Origin: Streptomyces roseolus | GTDB taxonomy: Bacteria; Actinomycetota; Actinomycetes; Streptomycetales; Streptomycetaceae | Direction: 5' to 3' | Assembly: GCF_014649855.1 (NCBI RefSeq) | Contig: NZ_BMTV01000005.1 | Coordinates: 253,007 to 317,006, forward strand | DNA length: 64,000 nucleotides | Shown: positions 26,803 to 35,785 of the stretch, piece by piece | Position numbering within the stretch: the stretch's first letter is position 1 | How the letters are laid out: each line of letters starts with the position of its first letter | Translations under genes and position numbers: made by a program | Notes under the pieces: model-generated | What the model was told of the DNA's origin: nothing | The model's input: the letters and a program-made list of their open reading frames with translations, nothing else | Databases searched by the model: none

Positions 26803-27583
26803 CACCCCCCAGAACCCCCTGGCGCCCACCGTCATCTGCGAGGACGTCCACATCGTCTACCGCGTCAACACCGGGGGCGGCGGCAAGGGCAGCGCCACCG
26901 CGGCCCTCAGCCGGATCGTCGGCAAGGGCAAGGCCGAGGTCAGCCGAGGGGTCCGCAAGGTGCACGCCGTCCGCGGCGTCACCTTCACCGCCTACCGCGG
27001 CGAGGCCATCGGCCTCATCGGCACCAACGGCTCCGGCAAGTCCACCCTGCTGCGCGCCATCGCCGGACTGCTCCCCACCGAGAGCGGCAAGGTCTACACC
27101 GACGGCCAGCCCTCGCTCCTCGGCGTCAACGCGGCCCTGATGAACGACCTCACCGGCGAGCGCAACGTCATCCTCGGCGGCCTCGCCATGGGCATGAGCC
27201 GCGAGGAGGTCCACGCGCGGTATCAGGACATCGTCGACTTCTCCGGGATCAACGAGAAGGGCGACTTCATCAGCCTGCCGATGCGCACCTACTCCTCCGG
27301 CATGGGCGCCCGGCTCCGCTTCGCCATCGCGGCCGCCAAGAACCACGACGTGCTCCTCATCGACGAGGCGCTCGCCACCGGTGACCGCAAGTTCCAGATC
27401 AGGTCCGAGGCGCGCATCCGCGAGCTGCGCAAGGAGGCCGGCACGGTCTTCCTGGTCAGCCACAGCAACAAGTCCATCCGGGACACCTGCGACCGGGTGC
27501 TCTGGCTGGAGAAGGGCCAGCTCCTGATGGACGGCCCGACCGACGAGGTGCTCAAGGCGTACGAGCGCGAGACCGCCCGCTGA
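26795..27583 (+). CDS. TagH-like ABC transporter ATP-binding protein
   Basis: 262 residues. Walker A is GTNGSGKSTLL, the signature-like region is MRTYSSGMGARLRFAIA and Walker B is DVLLIDEALATGD; SSGMGARLRF and DEALATGD are the forms typical of polysaccharide/teichoic acid exporters (TagH, RfbE, KpsT). A 50-residue insert near the N-terminus (GGGGKGSATAALSRIVGKGKAEVSRG) is unusual. There is no extended C-terminal carbohydrate-binding domain. GTG 26795 overlaps the permease stop. Confidence 0.88.
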   Translation: MADTPQNPLAPTVICEDVHIVYRVNTGGGGKGSATAALSRIVGKGKAEVSRGVRKVHAVRGVTFTAYRGEAIGLIGTNGSGKSTLLRAIAGLLPTESGKVYTDGQPSLLGVNAALMNDLTGERNVILGGLAMGMSREEVHARYQDIVDFSGINEKGDFISLPMRTYSSGMGARLRFAIAAAKNHDVLLIDEALATGDRKFQIRSEARIRELRKEAGTVFLVSHSNKSIRDTCDRVLWLEKGQLLMDGPTDEVLKAYERETAR

Positions 27584-27606
27584 GTTCCCCGCCGCGTCCC
27601 GCGCGC

Positions 27607-27635
27607 AGCGCCCCCGCCCCACCGGCGGGGGCGCT
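27607..27635 (+). terminator. Hairpin terminator after the exporter ATPase
   Basis: A perfect 12-bp stem (27607-27618 with 27624-27635) and loop CCACC, followed by TTCCGGTTTTCG, starts 24 bases after the stop codon. It separates the polyol-phosphate cluster from the TetR gene. Confidence 0.75.
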
Positions 27636-27702
27636 TCCGGTTTTCGCCGGTCCCGCCCCCGGCTGGAATGTTCATGCGGTCAACATCGGGCAGGATGAGC
27701 CC

Positions 27703-28338
27703 ATGCCAGGGATCTCGGGCGGAAAGAACTACCACCACGGCGACCTGCGCAACGCCCTGATCGGCGCGGCCGTCGACCTCGCCAGCGAGGGCGGCCCCGA
27801 GAGGGTCGTCCTGCGCGAGGCGGCCCGCCGGGTCGGCGTCTCGCCCACCGCCGCCTACCGGCACTTCGACGGACGCGGCGAACTGCTCCGCACCGTCCGC
27901 GGCCACGCCCGGGCCCGGCTCGCCGAGGCCATGGAGCGGGCCGCCGCCCGCGAGCCCGGCGCCGACGACCCCGCGCTCGCCGCCGAGCGCCGGCTCGCCG
28001 CCCTCTGCCGCGGCTACGTCGGCTTCGCCGTCGACCACCCCGGCCTCTACCGCGCCGCCTTCGGCACCGTCCGCCCCGCCGCAGGGGAACCGCCGGCCGG
28101 CGCGCCCGTGCCCCCGGAGCCCGAGATCAGGGCCTTCACCCTCCTCCGGGAGACCCTGGAGGCGCTCGACCGCAGCGGCGGGCGCCGCTCCGCCGCCGGC
28201 GCCGCCGCCTGGTCGGCCGTCCACGGCCTCTCCCTGCTGCTCCTCGAAGGCCCGCTCCGCCGGCTCCCCGCCCGGCGCCGCGACGACGTCGTCGAGACCA
28301 CCCTCGCCATGGTCGTCTCCGGAGCCCGCGCCCGCTGA
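27703..28338 (+). CDS. TetR/AcrR family regulator
   Basis: 211 residues. The N-terminal helix-turn-helix is clear: KNYHHGDLRNALIGAAVDLASEGGPERVVLREAARRVGVSPTAAYRHFDGRGELL. The C-terminal ligand domain contains FAVDHPGLYRAAFG and AAAWSAVHGLSLLLLEG, the WHG-type C-terminal signature. It stands between the exporter cluster and the hopanoid operon on the same strand and could control either. A GTACA-N8-TGTAC palindrome 88 bases after its stop, upstream of hpnC, is a candidate operator. Confidence 0.87.
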   Translation: MPGISGGKNYHHGDLRNALIGAAVDLASEGGPERVVLREAARRVGVSPTAAYRHFDGRGELLRTVRGHARARLAEAMERAAAREPGADDPALAAERRLAALCRGYVGFAVDHPGLYRAAFGTVRPAAGEPPAGAPVPPEPEIRAFTLLRETLEALDRSGGRRSAAGAAAWSAVHGLSLLLLEGPLRRLPARRRDDVVETTLAMVVSGARAR

Positions 28339-28425
28339 CCTCCGGCGGGCCCGCCCCGACGCCACAGGTCAGCCCGGCCGGCGCGGCCCGCGCGGCGGCA
28401 GACCCCCCGAATGGCGACATCCCTC

Positions 28426-28443
28426 GTACAACGTAAGCTGTAC
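28426..28443. promoter_or_regulatory. Palindrome upstream of hopanoid operon
   Basis: GTACA, eight bases, TGTAC: an inverted repeat with seven of nine half-site positions matching. It sits about 180-200 bases before hpnC in the 219-base gap after the TetR gene. The size suits a TetR operator. No confident -35/-10 pair was identified near it. Confidence 0.35.
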
Positions 28444-28566
28444 CGGTCCGATCCACACCGCCGCGGCGCCCCCGGGAACGCCCGGCGGGCGCGTGCTCCG
28501 TGCGCGGCGGCGTGTCCGAAATGGGATGGATTGGATCGGCAGTGTAGAACGGGAGATATGACGGCC

Positions 28567-28629
28567 ATGACGCAGAATCTCCAGCTTCACGTGGGTGTCG
28601 CCGTCCCCGCGCCGGGCGCCGCCCGGTGA
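28567..28629 (+). CDS. Possible short leader ORF coupled to hpnC
   Basis: A 20-residue frame (MTQNLQLHVGVAVPAPGAAR) begins at ATG 28567, with GGGAG eleven bases upstream; an alternative ATG at 28558 has GGGAG too close. Its TGA overlaps the GTG start of hpnC, so translation of this frame could feed ribosomes to hpnC, which has no good ribosome-binding site of its own. No similarity to known leader peptides is recognised. Confidence 0.3.
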   Translation: MTQNLQLHVGVAVPAPGAAR

Positions 28630-29531
28630 CGACTCCCCGGCACGTGCGCGCCGACGGCCCCTCGCGCACCACACTCGGCAAGGCCGCGCACGAGAACTTC
28701 CCCGTGGCCCCCTTCTTCCTGCCCCGCGACTGGCGCGACGACCTCATGGCCGTCTACGGCTACGCCCGCCTCGTCGACGACATCGGCGACGGCGACCTCG
28801 CCCCGGGCGGCGCCGAGCCCTTCGGCCTCGGATCCGACGCCGGCCCGCTCCCCCTCCTCGACGCCCTGGAGGAGGACCTGGACCGGGTCTTCGACGGGTC
28901 CCCGCGCCACCCGCTGCTGCGCGCCCTCCAGCCCACGGTGCGGCGCCGCGGCCTCACCCCCGGCCCGTTCCTCGGCCTGATCCAGGCCAACCGCCAGGAC
29001 CAGCTGGTCAGCCGGTACGAGACGTACGACGACCTCCTCGCGTACTGCGAGCTCTCCGCCAACCCCGTCGGCCGGCTCGTCCTCGGCATCACCGGCACCG
29101 TGACCCCCGAGCGGATCCGCCGCTCCGACGAGATCTGCACCGCCCTCCAGATCGTCGAGCACCTCCAGGACGTCGCCGAGGACCTCGGCCGCGACCGGAT
29201 CTACCTCCCCGCCGAGGACCTCAAGCGGTTCCACGTCACCGAGGAGGAGCTCGCCCGGCCGTCCGCCGGATCCGCCGTGCGCTCCCTCGTCGCCTTCCAG
29301 GCCGAACGCGCCCGCGCCCTGCTGCACGCGGGCGCCCCGCTCGTCGGCAGCGTCCACGGCCGGCTCCGGCTGCTGCTCGCCGGCTTCACCGCCGGCGGAC
29401 TCGCCGCGCTCGACGCCATCGCCGCCGCCGGCTTCGACGTCCTCGCCGGACCGCCGAAGCCCACCAAGCCGAGCCTGGCGCGCCGGACGGGAGCGGTCCT
29501 GCTCCGGGCCCGCGCCGAGGGGGGAACATGA
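28626..29531 (+). CDS. hpnC: Squalene synthase HpnC (hydroxysqualene synthase)
   Basis: 301 residues of the trans-isoprenyl diphosphate synthase head-to-head type. AHENFPVAPFFLPRDWRDDLMAVYGYARLVDDIGD includes the first Asp-rich motif, and LQIVEHLQDVAEDLGRDRIYLPAEDL the second. In the three-enzyme HpnCDE route to squalene, HpnC converts presqualene diphosphate to hydroxysqualene. GTG start overlapping a short upstream frame; the stop overlaps hpnD (ATGA). Confidence 0.92.
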   Translation: MTTPRHVRADGPSRTTLGKAAHENFPVAPFFLPRDWRDDLMAVYGYARLVDDIGDGDLAPGGAEPFGLGSDAGPLPLLDALEEDLDRVFDGSPRHPLLRALQPTVRRRGLTPGPFLGLIQANRQDQLVSRYETYDDLLAYCELSANPVGRLVLGITGTVTPERIRRSDEICTALQIVEHLQDVAEDLGRDRIYLPAEDLKRFHVTEEELARPSAGSAVRSLVAFQAERARALLHAGAPLVGSVHGRLRLLLAGFTAGGLAALDAIAAAGFDVLAGPPKPTKPSLARRTGAVLLRARAEGGT

Positions 29532-30475
29532 CCGTCGAGGACATCACGAGCCGGCCGTCCGCGCCGGTCCAGGCCGCGTACAGCTACTGCGAGGCCGTCA
29601 CCGGGCAGCAGGCCCGCAACTTCGCCTACGGGATCCGCCTGCTGCCCCCCGACAGGCGGCAGGCCATGTCGGCCCTGTACGCCTTCTCCCGGCGGGTCGA
29701 CGACATCGGCGACGGCACGCTCGCCCCCGAGGAGAAGCACGAGCGCCTGGAGACCACCCGGGCGCTGCTCGACCGGGTCCGCAAGGGCGACGTCGCCGAG
29801 GACGACACCGACCCCGTCGCGGTCGCCCTCGCCGACTCCGCCCGCCGCTTCCCGATCCCCCTCGAAGGGCTCGACGAGCTGATCGACGGCGTCCTCATGG
29901 ACGTCCGCGGCGCCACCTACCGCACCTGGGACGAGCTCAAGGTCTACTGCCGGTGCGTCGCCGGCGCCATCGGCCGGCTCTCCCTCGGCGTCTTCGGCAC
30001 CCAGCCGGGCGCCGCCGAGTCCGAGCGGGCCGCCGAGTACGCCGACACCCTCGGCCTCGCGCTCCAGCTCACCAACATCCTCCGGGACGTCCGCGAGGAC
30101 GCCGGCAACGGCCGCACCTACCTGCCCGCCGAGGACCTCGCCCGTTTCGGCTGCGAGGACGGCTTCGGCTCCCGGACCCTGCCGGCCGGCGCCGACTTCG
30201 CCGGCCTCGTCCACTTCGAGGTCCGCCGCGCCCGCGCCCTCTTCACCGAGGGCTACCGGCTGCTGCCCCTGCTCGACCGGCGCAGCGGCGCCTGCGTCGC
30301 CGCCATGGCAGGCATCTACCGCCGCCTCCTCGACCGCATCGAGCGCGACCCCGGGGCCGTGCTCCGCGGCCGGGTCTCGCTGCCCGGTCCCGAGAAGGCG
30401 TACGTCGCCGTCCGCGGCCTCTCCGGCCTCGACGCCCGCCACATCGCCCGCCGCGCCGCGAGGAGGCCCGCCTGA
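29528..30475 (+). CDS. hpnD: Presqualene diphosphate synthase HpnD
   Basis: 315 residues, paralogous to HpnC. ARNFAYGIRLLPPDRRQAMSALYAFSRRVDDIGDG has the first DxxxD motif, and LGLALQLTNILRDVREDAGNGRTYLPAEDL the second. It condenses two farnesyl diphosphates to presqualene diphosphate. ATG overlaps the hpnC stop, and TGATG joins it to hpnE, so the squalene genes are made together. Confidence 0.93.
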   Translation: MTVEDITSRPSAPVQAAYSYCEAVTGQQARNFAYGIRLLPPDRRQAMSALYAFSRRVDDIGDGTLAPEEKHERLETTRALLDRVRKGDVAEDDTDPVAVALADSARRFPIPLEGLDELIDGVLMDVRGATYRTWDELKVYCRCVAGAIGRLSLGVFGTQPGAAESERAAEYADTLGLALQLTNILRDVREDAGNGRTYLPAEDLARFGCEDGFGSRTLPAGADFAGLVHFEVRRARALFTEGYRLLPLLDRRSGACVAAMAGIYRRLLDRIERDPGAVLRGRVSLPGPEKAYVAVRGLSGLDARHIARRAARRPA

Positions 30476-31902
30476 TGGCCCCCACCGGCACCCCCGGGCC
30501 CGCCCGCCCGCGCGACGCGGCGGACACCCCCGAGGCCCCCACCGCCGTCGTCGTCGGCGGGGGGCTCGCCGGGATCACCGCGGCGATCCGGCTCGCCGAA
30601 GCCGGGGTCGGCGTCACGCTGCTCGAAGGGCGGCCCCGCCTCGGCGGGCTCGCCTTCTCCTTCCGGCGCGGCGATCTGACCGTCGACAACGGCCAGCACG
30701 TCTACCTGCGGTGCTGCACCGCCTACCGCTGGTTCCTCGACCGCGTCGACGGCGCCCGGCTCGCTCCCCTCCAGGACCGGCTCGACGTGCCCGTCCTCGA
30801 CGTCGCGCACCCCCGCGGGCCCCGACTCGGACGGATCCGGCGCGACCCGCTGCCGGTCCCCTTCCACCTGGCCCGCAGCCTCGCCACGTACCCCCACCTC
30901 TCGCTCGCCGAGCGGGCCTCCGTCGGCCGCGCCGCGCTCGCCCTCAAGAAGCTCGACCCCGCCGACCCGGCCCTCGACGGCATCGACTTCGCCACCTGGC
31001 TCGGCCGGCACGGACAGTCGCCCCGCGCCATCGAGGCCCTCTGGGACCTCGTCGGCATCCCCACCCTCAACGCCCCCGCCCCGGACGCCTCCATGGGGCT
31101 CGCCGCCATGGTCTTCAAGACCGGGCTGCTCACCGACCCCGGCGCCGCCGACATCGGCTGGGCCCACGTGCCGCTCGGCCACCTCCACGACACCCTCGCC
31201 GGCAAGACCCTGGACGGGCTCGGCGTCCGCACCCTGCTGCGCACCAAGGCCGAGCGGATCTCCCGCACGGACGACGGCCGTTGGACCGTCGAGGTGCCCG
31301 GCGAGACCCTCGGCGCCGACGCCGTCGTCCTCGCCGTGCCCCAGACCGAGACCCACGGCCTGCTCCCCGAGGGCGCCCTCGACGACGTCGACCGGCTCCT
31401 CGACATCGGCACCGCGCCCATCCTCGACCTGCACGTCGTCTACGACCGCAAGGTCCTGAAGCGGCCCTTCTTCACGGCCCTCGGCTCCCCGGTCCAGTGG
31501 GTCTTCGACCGCACCGGGTCCTCCGGACTCACCGGCCCCGGCCAGTACCTGGCCGTCTCGCAGTCCGCCGCCCAGGACGAGATCGACACCCCCGTCTCCG
31601 TACTCCGCGAGCGCTACCTCCCGGAGCTGGAGCGGCTGTTGCCGGCCGCCCGGGGCGCCGGGGTCCGCGACTTCTTCGTCACCCGCGAGCGGACCGCCAC
31701 CTTCGCCCCCACACCCGGCGTCGGGCGCCTCCGCCCCGCCGCCCGCACCCGTGCGCCCGGTCTCTACCTGGCCGGCGCCTGGACCGCCACCGGCTGGCCC
31801 GCGACCATGGAGGGTGCCGTCCGGAGCGGCTTCAGCGCCGCCGGCGCCGCGCTCTCCGCCTTCGGCCGCCGCCACGACCATCCGCTGCAGGAGGCGGCAT
31901 GA
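30475..31902 (+). CDS. hpnE: Hydroxysqualene dehydroxylase HpnE
   Basis: 475 residues. VVVGGGLAGITAAIRLAEAGVGVTLLE is the FAD dinucleotide-binding motif. GGLAFSFRRGDLTVDNGQHVYLRCC is the family-specific segment, and the C-terminus GLYLAGAWTATGWPATMEGAVRSGFSAAGAAL is the second FAD motif. Among carotenoid-desaturase-like flavoproteins, HpnE reduces hydroxysqualene to squalene. It is coupled to hpnD and to the following polyprenyl synthase gene. Confidence 0.92.
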   Translation: MAPTGTPGPARPRDAADTPEAPTAVVVGGGLAGITAAIRLAEAGVGVTLLEGRPRLGGLAFSFRRGDLTVDNGQHVYLRCCTAYRWFLDRVDGARLAPLQDRLDVPVLDVAHPRGPRLGRIRRDPLPVPFHLARSLATYPHLSLAERASVGRAALALKKLDPADPALDGIDFATWLGRHGQSPRAIEALWDLVGIPTLNAPAPDASMGLAAMVFKTGLLTDPGAADIGWAHVPLGHLHDTLAGKTLDGLGVRTLLRTKAERISRTDDGRWTVEVPGETLGADAVVLAVPQTETHGLLPEGALDDVDRLLDIGTAPILDLHVVYDRKVLKRPFFTALGSPVQWVFDRTGSSGLTGPGQYLAVSQSAAQDEIDTPVSVLRERYLPELERLLPAARGAGVRDFFVTRERTATFAPTPGVGRLRPAARTRAPGLYLAGAWTATGWPATMEGAVRSGFSAAGAALSAFGRRHDHPLQEAA

Positions 31903-32999
31903 GTGTGATCACAGGAACCAGAGGAGAGACCGTGCCGACCGTGCCCCCGGGGACCCCGGCCGTCGACACCGCGGACGTCAGCGCCCTGCTGGAGAGGGGA
32001 CGGACCCTGTCCACCCCTGTCATGCGGGCGGCCGTCGGCCGTCTCGCACCGCCCATGGACACCGTCGCCGCCTACCACTTCGGCTGGATCGACGCCGAGG
32101 GCAACCCCACCGACGCCGACAGCGGCAAGGCCGTGCGCCCCGCGCTCGCCCTGCTGTCCGCCGAGGCCGCCGGCGCCGCGCCCGAGGTCGGCGTCCCCGG
32201 CGCCGTCGCCGTCGAGCTCGTGCACAACTTCTCGCTGCTGCACGACGACCTGATGGACGGCGACGAGCAGCGCCGCCACCGCGACACCGTGTGGAAGGTG
32301 TTCGGCCCCGCCCAGGCGATCCTGGTCGGCGACGCGCTCTCCGCCCTCGCCAACGAAATCCTCCTGGAGCTCGGCACCGTCGAGGCCGGCCGCGCCACCC
32401 GCCGGCTGACCACCGCCAACCGCAAGCTCATCGACGGCCAGGCACAGGACATCTCCTACGAGCACCGCGAGCGGGTCACCGTCGAGGAGTGCCTGGAGAT
32501 GGAGGGCAACAAGACCGGCGCCCTCCTCGCCTGCGCCGTCTCCATCGGCGCGGTCCTCGGCGGCGCCGACGACCGCACCGCCGACAAGCTGGAGGAGTAC
32601 GGCTACCACCTCGGCCTCGCCTTCCAGGCCGTCGACGACCTCCTCGGCATCTGGGGCGACCCGGACGCCACCGGCAAGCAGACCTGGAGCGACCTGCGGC
32701 AGCGGAAGAAGTCGCTGCCCGTCGTCGCCGCCCTCGCCGCCGGCGGAGAGGCGTCCGAGCGGCTCGCCCGGCTCCTCGCCGAGGACGCCAAGTCCCCCGA
32801 TTTCGCCTCCTTCACCGAGACGGACTTCGCCTACCGCGCCGCCCTCATCGAGGAGGCCGGCGGCCGCGAGTGGACCGCCGAGGAGGCCCGCCGCCAGCAC
32901 ACGATCGCGCTGCGCGCGCTCGACGAGGTGGACATGCCCGCCCGGGTGCGCGACCAGCTGATCGCCCTCGCCGACTTCGTCGTCGTACGGAAGAAATGA
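31899..32999 (+). CDS. Polyprenyl diphosphate synthase (farnesyl-type)
   Basis: 366 residues. First Asp-rich motif LLHDDLMDGDEQRRH (near residue 116) and second AVDDLLGIWGD (near residue 245), with GxKxxRPALA near residue 80 as GKAVRPALALL. It elongates IPP and allylic diphosphates, here presumably to farnesyl diphosphate for HpnD. Chain length cannot be fixed by eye; geranylgeranyl is possible. ATGA overlap with hpnE. Confidence 0.9.
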   Translation: MSVITGTRGETVPTVPPGTPAVDTADVSALLERGRTLSTPVMRAAVGRLAPPMDTVAAYHFGWIDAEGNPTDADSGKAVRPALALLSAEAAGAAPEVGVPGAVAVELVHNFSLLHDDLMDGDEQRRHRDTVWKVFGPAQAILVGDALSALANEILLELGTVEAGRATRRLTTANRKLIDGQAQDISYEHRERVTVEECLEMEGNKTGALLACAVSIGAVLGGADDRTADKLEEYGYHLGLAFQAVDDLLGIWGDPDATGKQTWSDLRQRKKSLPVVAALAAGGEASERLARLLAEDAKSPDFASFTETDFAYRAALIEEAGGREWTAEEARRQHTIALRALDEVDMPARVRDQLIALADFVVVRKK

Positions 33000-33106
33000 T
33001 CACCCACAGCCAGATATGAGTGCGCGGTCGCCGGCCGGTGCCACCCGCACCGGCCGACGGCAGACCCACAGGAGCAGAAGAAACCGACTGCCACGAAGGG
33101 GAAGCC

Positions 33107-35116
33107 ATGACAGCGACGACCGACGGAAACGCCGGGGCTCTCGGCCCCCTCGCGCCCGCGGCCAGCACCACTCCACCGCACACCACCCCCACGACCACGA
33201 CCACGGCCGCGCGCCTCGACGAGGCCGCCGCCCGCGCCGTCCGCGCGGCCACCGACCACCTCCTCGCCCGCCAGGCCCCCGAGGGCTGGTGGAAGGGCGA
33301 CCTGGAGACCAACGTCACCATGGACGCCGAGGACCTCCTGCTCCGCCGCTTCCTCGGCATCTCCGACCCCGACACCACCGCGGCCGCCGCCCGGCACATC
33401 CGCAGCCGGCAGTACGAGGACGGTACCTGGCCCACCTTCCACGGCGGGCCCGGCGACCTCTCCGCGACCGTCGAGGCGTACGTCGCCCTCCGGCTCGCCG
33501 GGGACCGGCCCGAGGCCCCGCACATGGCCCGCGCCGCCGCCTGGATCAGGGCCGAGGGCGGGATCGCCGCCGCCCGCGTCTTCACCCGCATCTGGCTCGC
33601 GCTCTTCGGCTGGTGGCGCTGGGAGGACCTCCCCGAGCTGCCGCCCGAGCTGATGTTCCTGCCGAAGTGGTTCCCGCTGAACATCTACGACTTCGGCTGC
33701 TGGGCCCGCCAGACCATCGTGCCGCTCACCGTCGTCTCGGCGAAGCGCCCGGTCCGCCCGGCGCCCTTCCCCCTCGACGAGCTGCACACCGACCCCGACC
33801 GCCCGGCGCCCAAGCGCCCGCTCGCCCCGCTCACCGGCTGGGACGGCCTCTTCCAGCGCCTCGACCAGGCACTGCGCGTCTACCACCGCTTCGCCCCGCG
33901 CGGACTGCGCCGGACGGCCATGAACAGCGCCGCCCGCTGGATCGTCGAACGCCAGGAGAACGACGGCTGCTGGGGCGGCATCCAGCCGCCCGCCGTCTAC
34001 TCGATCATCGCCCTCCACCTCCTCGGCTACGACCTGGAGCACCCGGTCATGCGGGCCGGCCTGGAGTCCCTCGACCGGTTCGCCGTCTGGCGCGAGGAGC
34101 CCGAGGGCCCGGCCCGCATGATCGAGGCCTGCCAGTCCCCGGTCTGGGACACCTGCCTCGCCACCATCGCCCTCGCCGACGCCGGCCTGCCCGCCGACCA
34201 CCCGGCACTGGTGAAGGCCGTCGACTGGATGCTCGACGAGGAGGTCACCAAGGCCGGCGACTGGGCCGTCCGCCGGCCCGGACTCCCGCCCGGCGGCTGG
34301 GCGTTCGAGTTCCACAACGACAACTACCCCGACATCGACGACACCGCCGAGGTGATCCTGGCCCTGCGCCGGGTCCGCCACCCCGACCCCGCCCGGGTCG
34401 ACGCGGCCGTCGCCCGCGCCGCCCGCTGGACCGTCGGCATGCAGTCGGGCAACGGCGCCTGGGCCGCCTTCGACGCCGACAACACGGGCGTTTTGCCCAA
34501 CAAACTGCCCTTCTGTGACTTCGGCGAGGTCATCGACCCGCCCTCCGCCGACGTCACCGCCCACGTCGTGGAGATGCTGGCCTGGGAGGGCCGGGCCGCC
34601 GACCCCCGCACCCGCCGGGGCATCGACTGGCTCCTCGCCGAACAGGACCCGAACGGCGCCTGGTTCGGCCGCTGGGGCGTCAACTACGTCTACGGCACCG
34701 GCTCCGTGCTCCCCGCCCTCACCGCCGCCGGGCTCCCCGTCTCCCACCCGGCGATCCGCCGGGCCGTCGCCTGGCTCGCCGCCGCGCAGAACCCGGACGG
34801 CGGCTGGGGCGAGGACCTCCGCTCGTACGACGACCGCTCCTGGATCGGCCGCGGCGCCTCCACCGCCTCCCAGACGGCCTGGGCGCTCATCGCCCTCCTC
34901 GCCGCCGGGGAGCGCGACTCCGAGACCGCCCGGCGGGGCGTGGCCTGGCTGGTGGAGACCCAGCGCGAGGACGGCTCCTGGGACGAGCCGTACTTCACCG
35001 GCACCGGCTTCCCCTGGGACTTCTCCATCAACTACCACCTCTACCGGCAGGTCTTCCCGCTCACCGCGCTCGGCCGCTACGTGCACGGCGAGCCCGCCCC
35101 CGGCGGGAGCCCGTGA
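33107..35116 (+). CDS. shc: Squalene-hopene cyclase
   Basis: 669 residues, the usual length. The catalytic DxDDTA lies in YPDIDDTAEV (Asp409-Asp412). QW-type repeats are frequent (RQYEDGTW, ERQENDGCWGG, QNPDGGWGED, QREDGSWDEPYFTGTGFP). It cyclises squalene to hopene/hopanol at the membrane. A His/Thr-rich stretch of about 35 residues precedes the cyclase fold. ATG 33107 has GAAGGGGAAG before it and follows the polyprenyl synthase by 107 bases. Confidence 0.95.
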   Translation: MTATTDGNAGALGPLAPAASTTPPHTTPTTTTTAARLDEAAARAVRAATDHLLARQAPEGWWKGDLETNVTMDAEDLLLRRFLGISDPDTTAAAARHIRSRQYEDGTWPTFHGGPGDLSATVEAYVALRLAGDRPEAPHMARAAAWIRAEGGIAAARVFTRIWLALFGWWRWEDLPELPPELMFLPKWFPLNIYDFGCWARQTIVPLTVVSAKRPVRPAPFPLDELHTDPDRPAPKRPLAPLTGWDGLFQRLDQALRVYHRFAPRGLRRTAMNSAARWIVERQENDGCWGGIQPPAVYSIIALHLLGYDLEHPVMRAGLESLDRFAVWREEPEGPARMIEACQSPVWDTCLATIALADAGLPADHPALVKAVDWMLDEEVTKAGDWAVRRPGLPPGGWAFEFHNDNYPDIDDTAEVILALRRVRHPDPARVDAAVARAARWTVGMQSGNGAWAAFDADNTGVLPNKLPFCDFGEVIDPPSADVTAHVVEMLAWEGRAADPRTRRGIDWLLAEQDPNGAWFGRWGVNYVYGTGSVLPALTAAGLPVSHPAIRRAVAWLAAAQNPDGGWGEDLRSYDDRSWIGRGASTASQTAWALIALLAAGERDSETARRGVAWLVETQREDGSWDEPYFTGTGFPWDFSINYHLYRQVFPLTALGRYVHGEPAPGGSP

Positions 35117-35778
35117 TGGAGCGCGACCGACCGCCGGGGGAGCCGGAGGCCGCCGTTCCGCCGCTCCTCGTCGCCTGCGCCCTCGGCATCGAGCGGTTCG
35201 CCCTGCGCGGCGGCGGGCGCGGCGGGGCGCCGGGGCCGGTCCGGGTGGTGCGGACGGGCATGGGGCCCGCCCACGCCGCCCGCGGGGTGGAGCGGGCGCT
35301 CGCCCGCGGGGGCTGGGACGCCGCCGCCGTCATCGCCTCCGGCTTCTGCGCCGGGCTCGCCCCCGGGATGCACCCCGGCGACCTGGTCGTCGCCGAGGAG
35401 ACCCGCGGCCCGGACGGCGCCCTCGCCTGCGACGGCACCGCCCTGCTCGTCGAGGCGCTCGCCCGGGCGGTGCCCGGGCGGACCGTGCACACCGGGCCGC
35501 TGACCGGCTCCGACCACGTGGTGCGGGGCCCCGAGCGGGCCGCGCTCGCCGCCGGCGGGGCGATCGCCGTCGACATGGAGTCCGCCGCCACCCTGCGGAC
35601 CGCCCGGGCCGCCGGACCCCGCCCGCTTGCGGCCGTACGGGTGGTCGTGGACGCCCCCGAACACGAACTGGTCCGGATCGGCACGGTACGCGGGGGAATA
35701 TCGGCCTTCCGCGTCCTCCGTGCCGTCCTTCCCGCTTTCTTCGAATGGCACCGTTCTCTGCTGCTCCCCAGGAGGTGA
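35113..35778 (+). CDS. hpnG: HpnG-type nucleosidase/phosphorylase
   Basis: 221 residues of the nucleoside phosphorylase (PNP/UDP) fold. VRVVRTGMGPAHAARGVERAL is the phosphate-binding start, SGFCAGLAPGMHPGDLVVAEE the next strand pair, and AIAVDMESAATL the base/ribose-binding segment with its Met-Glu. In hopanoid operons HpnG removes adenine from adenosylhopane to give ribosylhopane. GTG 35113 overlaps the shc stop; ATG 35116 is equally possible. Confidence 0.9.
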   Translation: MMERDRPPGEPEAAVPPLLVACALGIERFALRGGGRGGAPGPVRVVRTGMGPAHAARGVERALARGGWDAAAVIASGFCAGLAPGMHPGDLVVAEETRGPDGALACDGTALLVEALARAVPGRTVHTGPLTGSDHVVRGPERAALAAGGAIAVDMESAATLRTARAAGPRPLAAVRVVVDAPEHELVRIGTVRGGISAFRVLRAVLPAFFEWHRSLLLPRR

Positions 35779-35785
35779 GCCGGTC

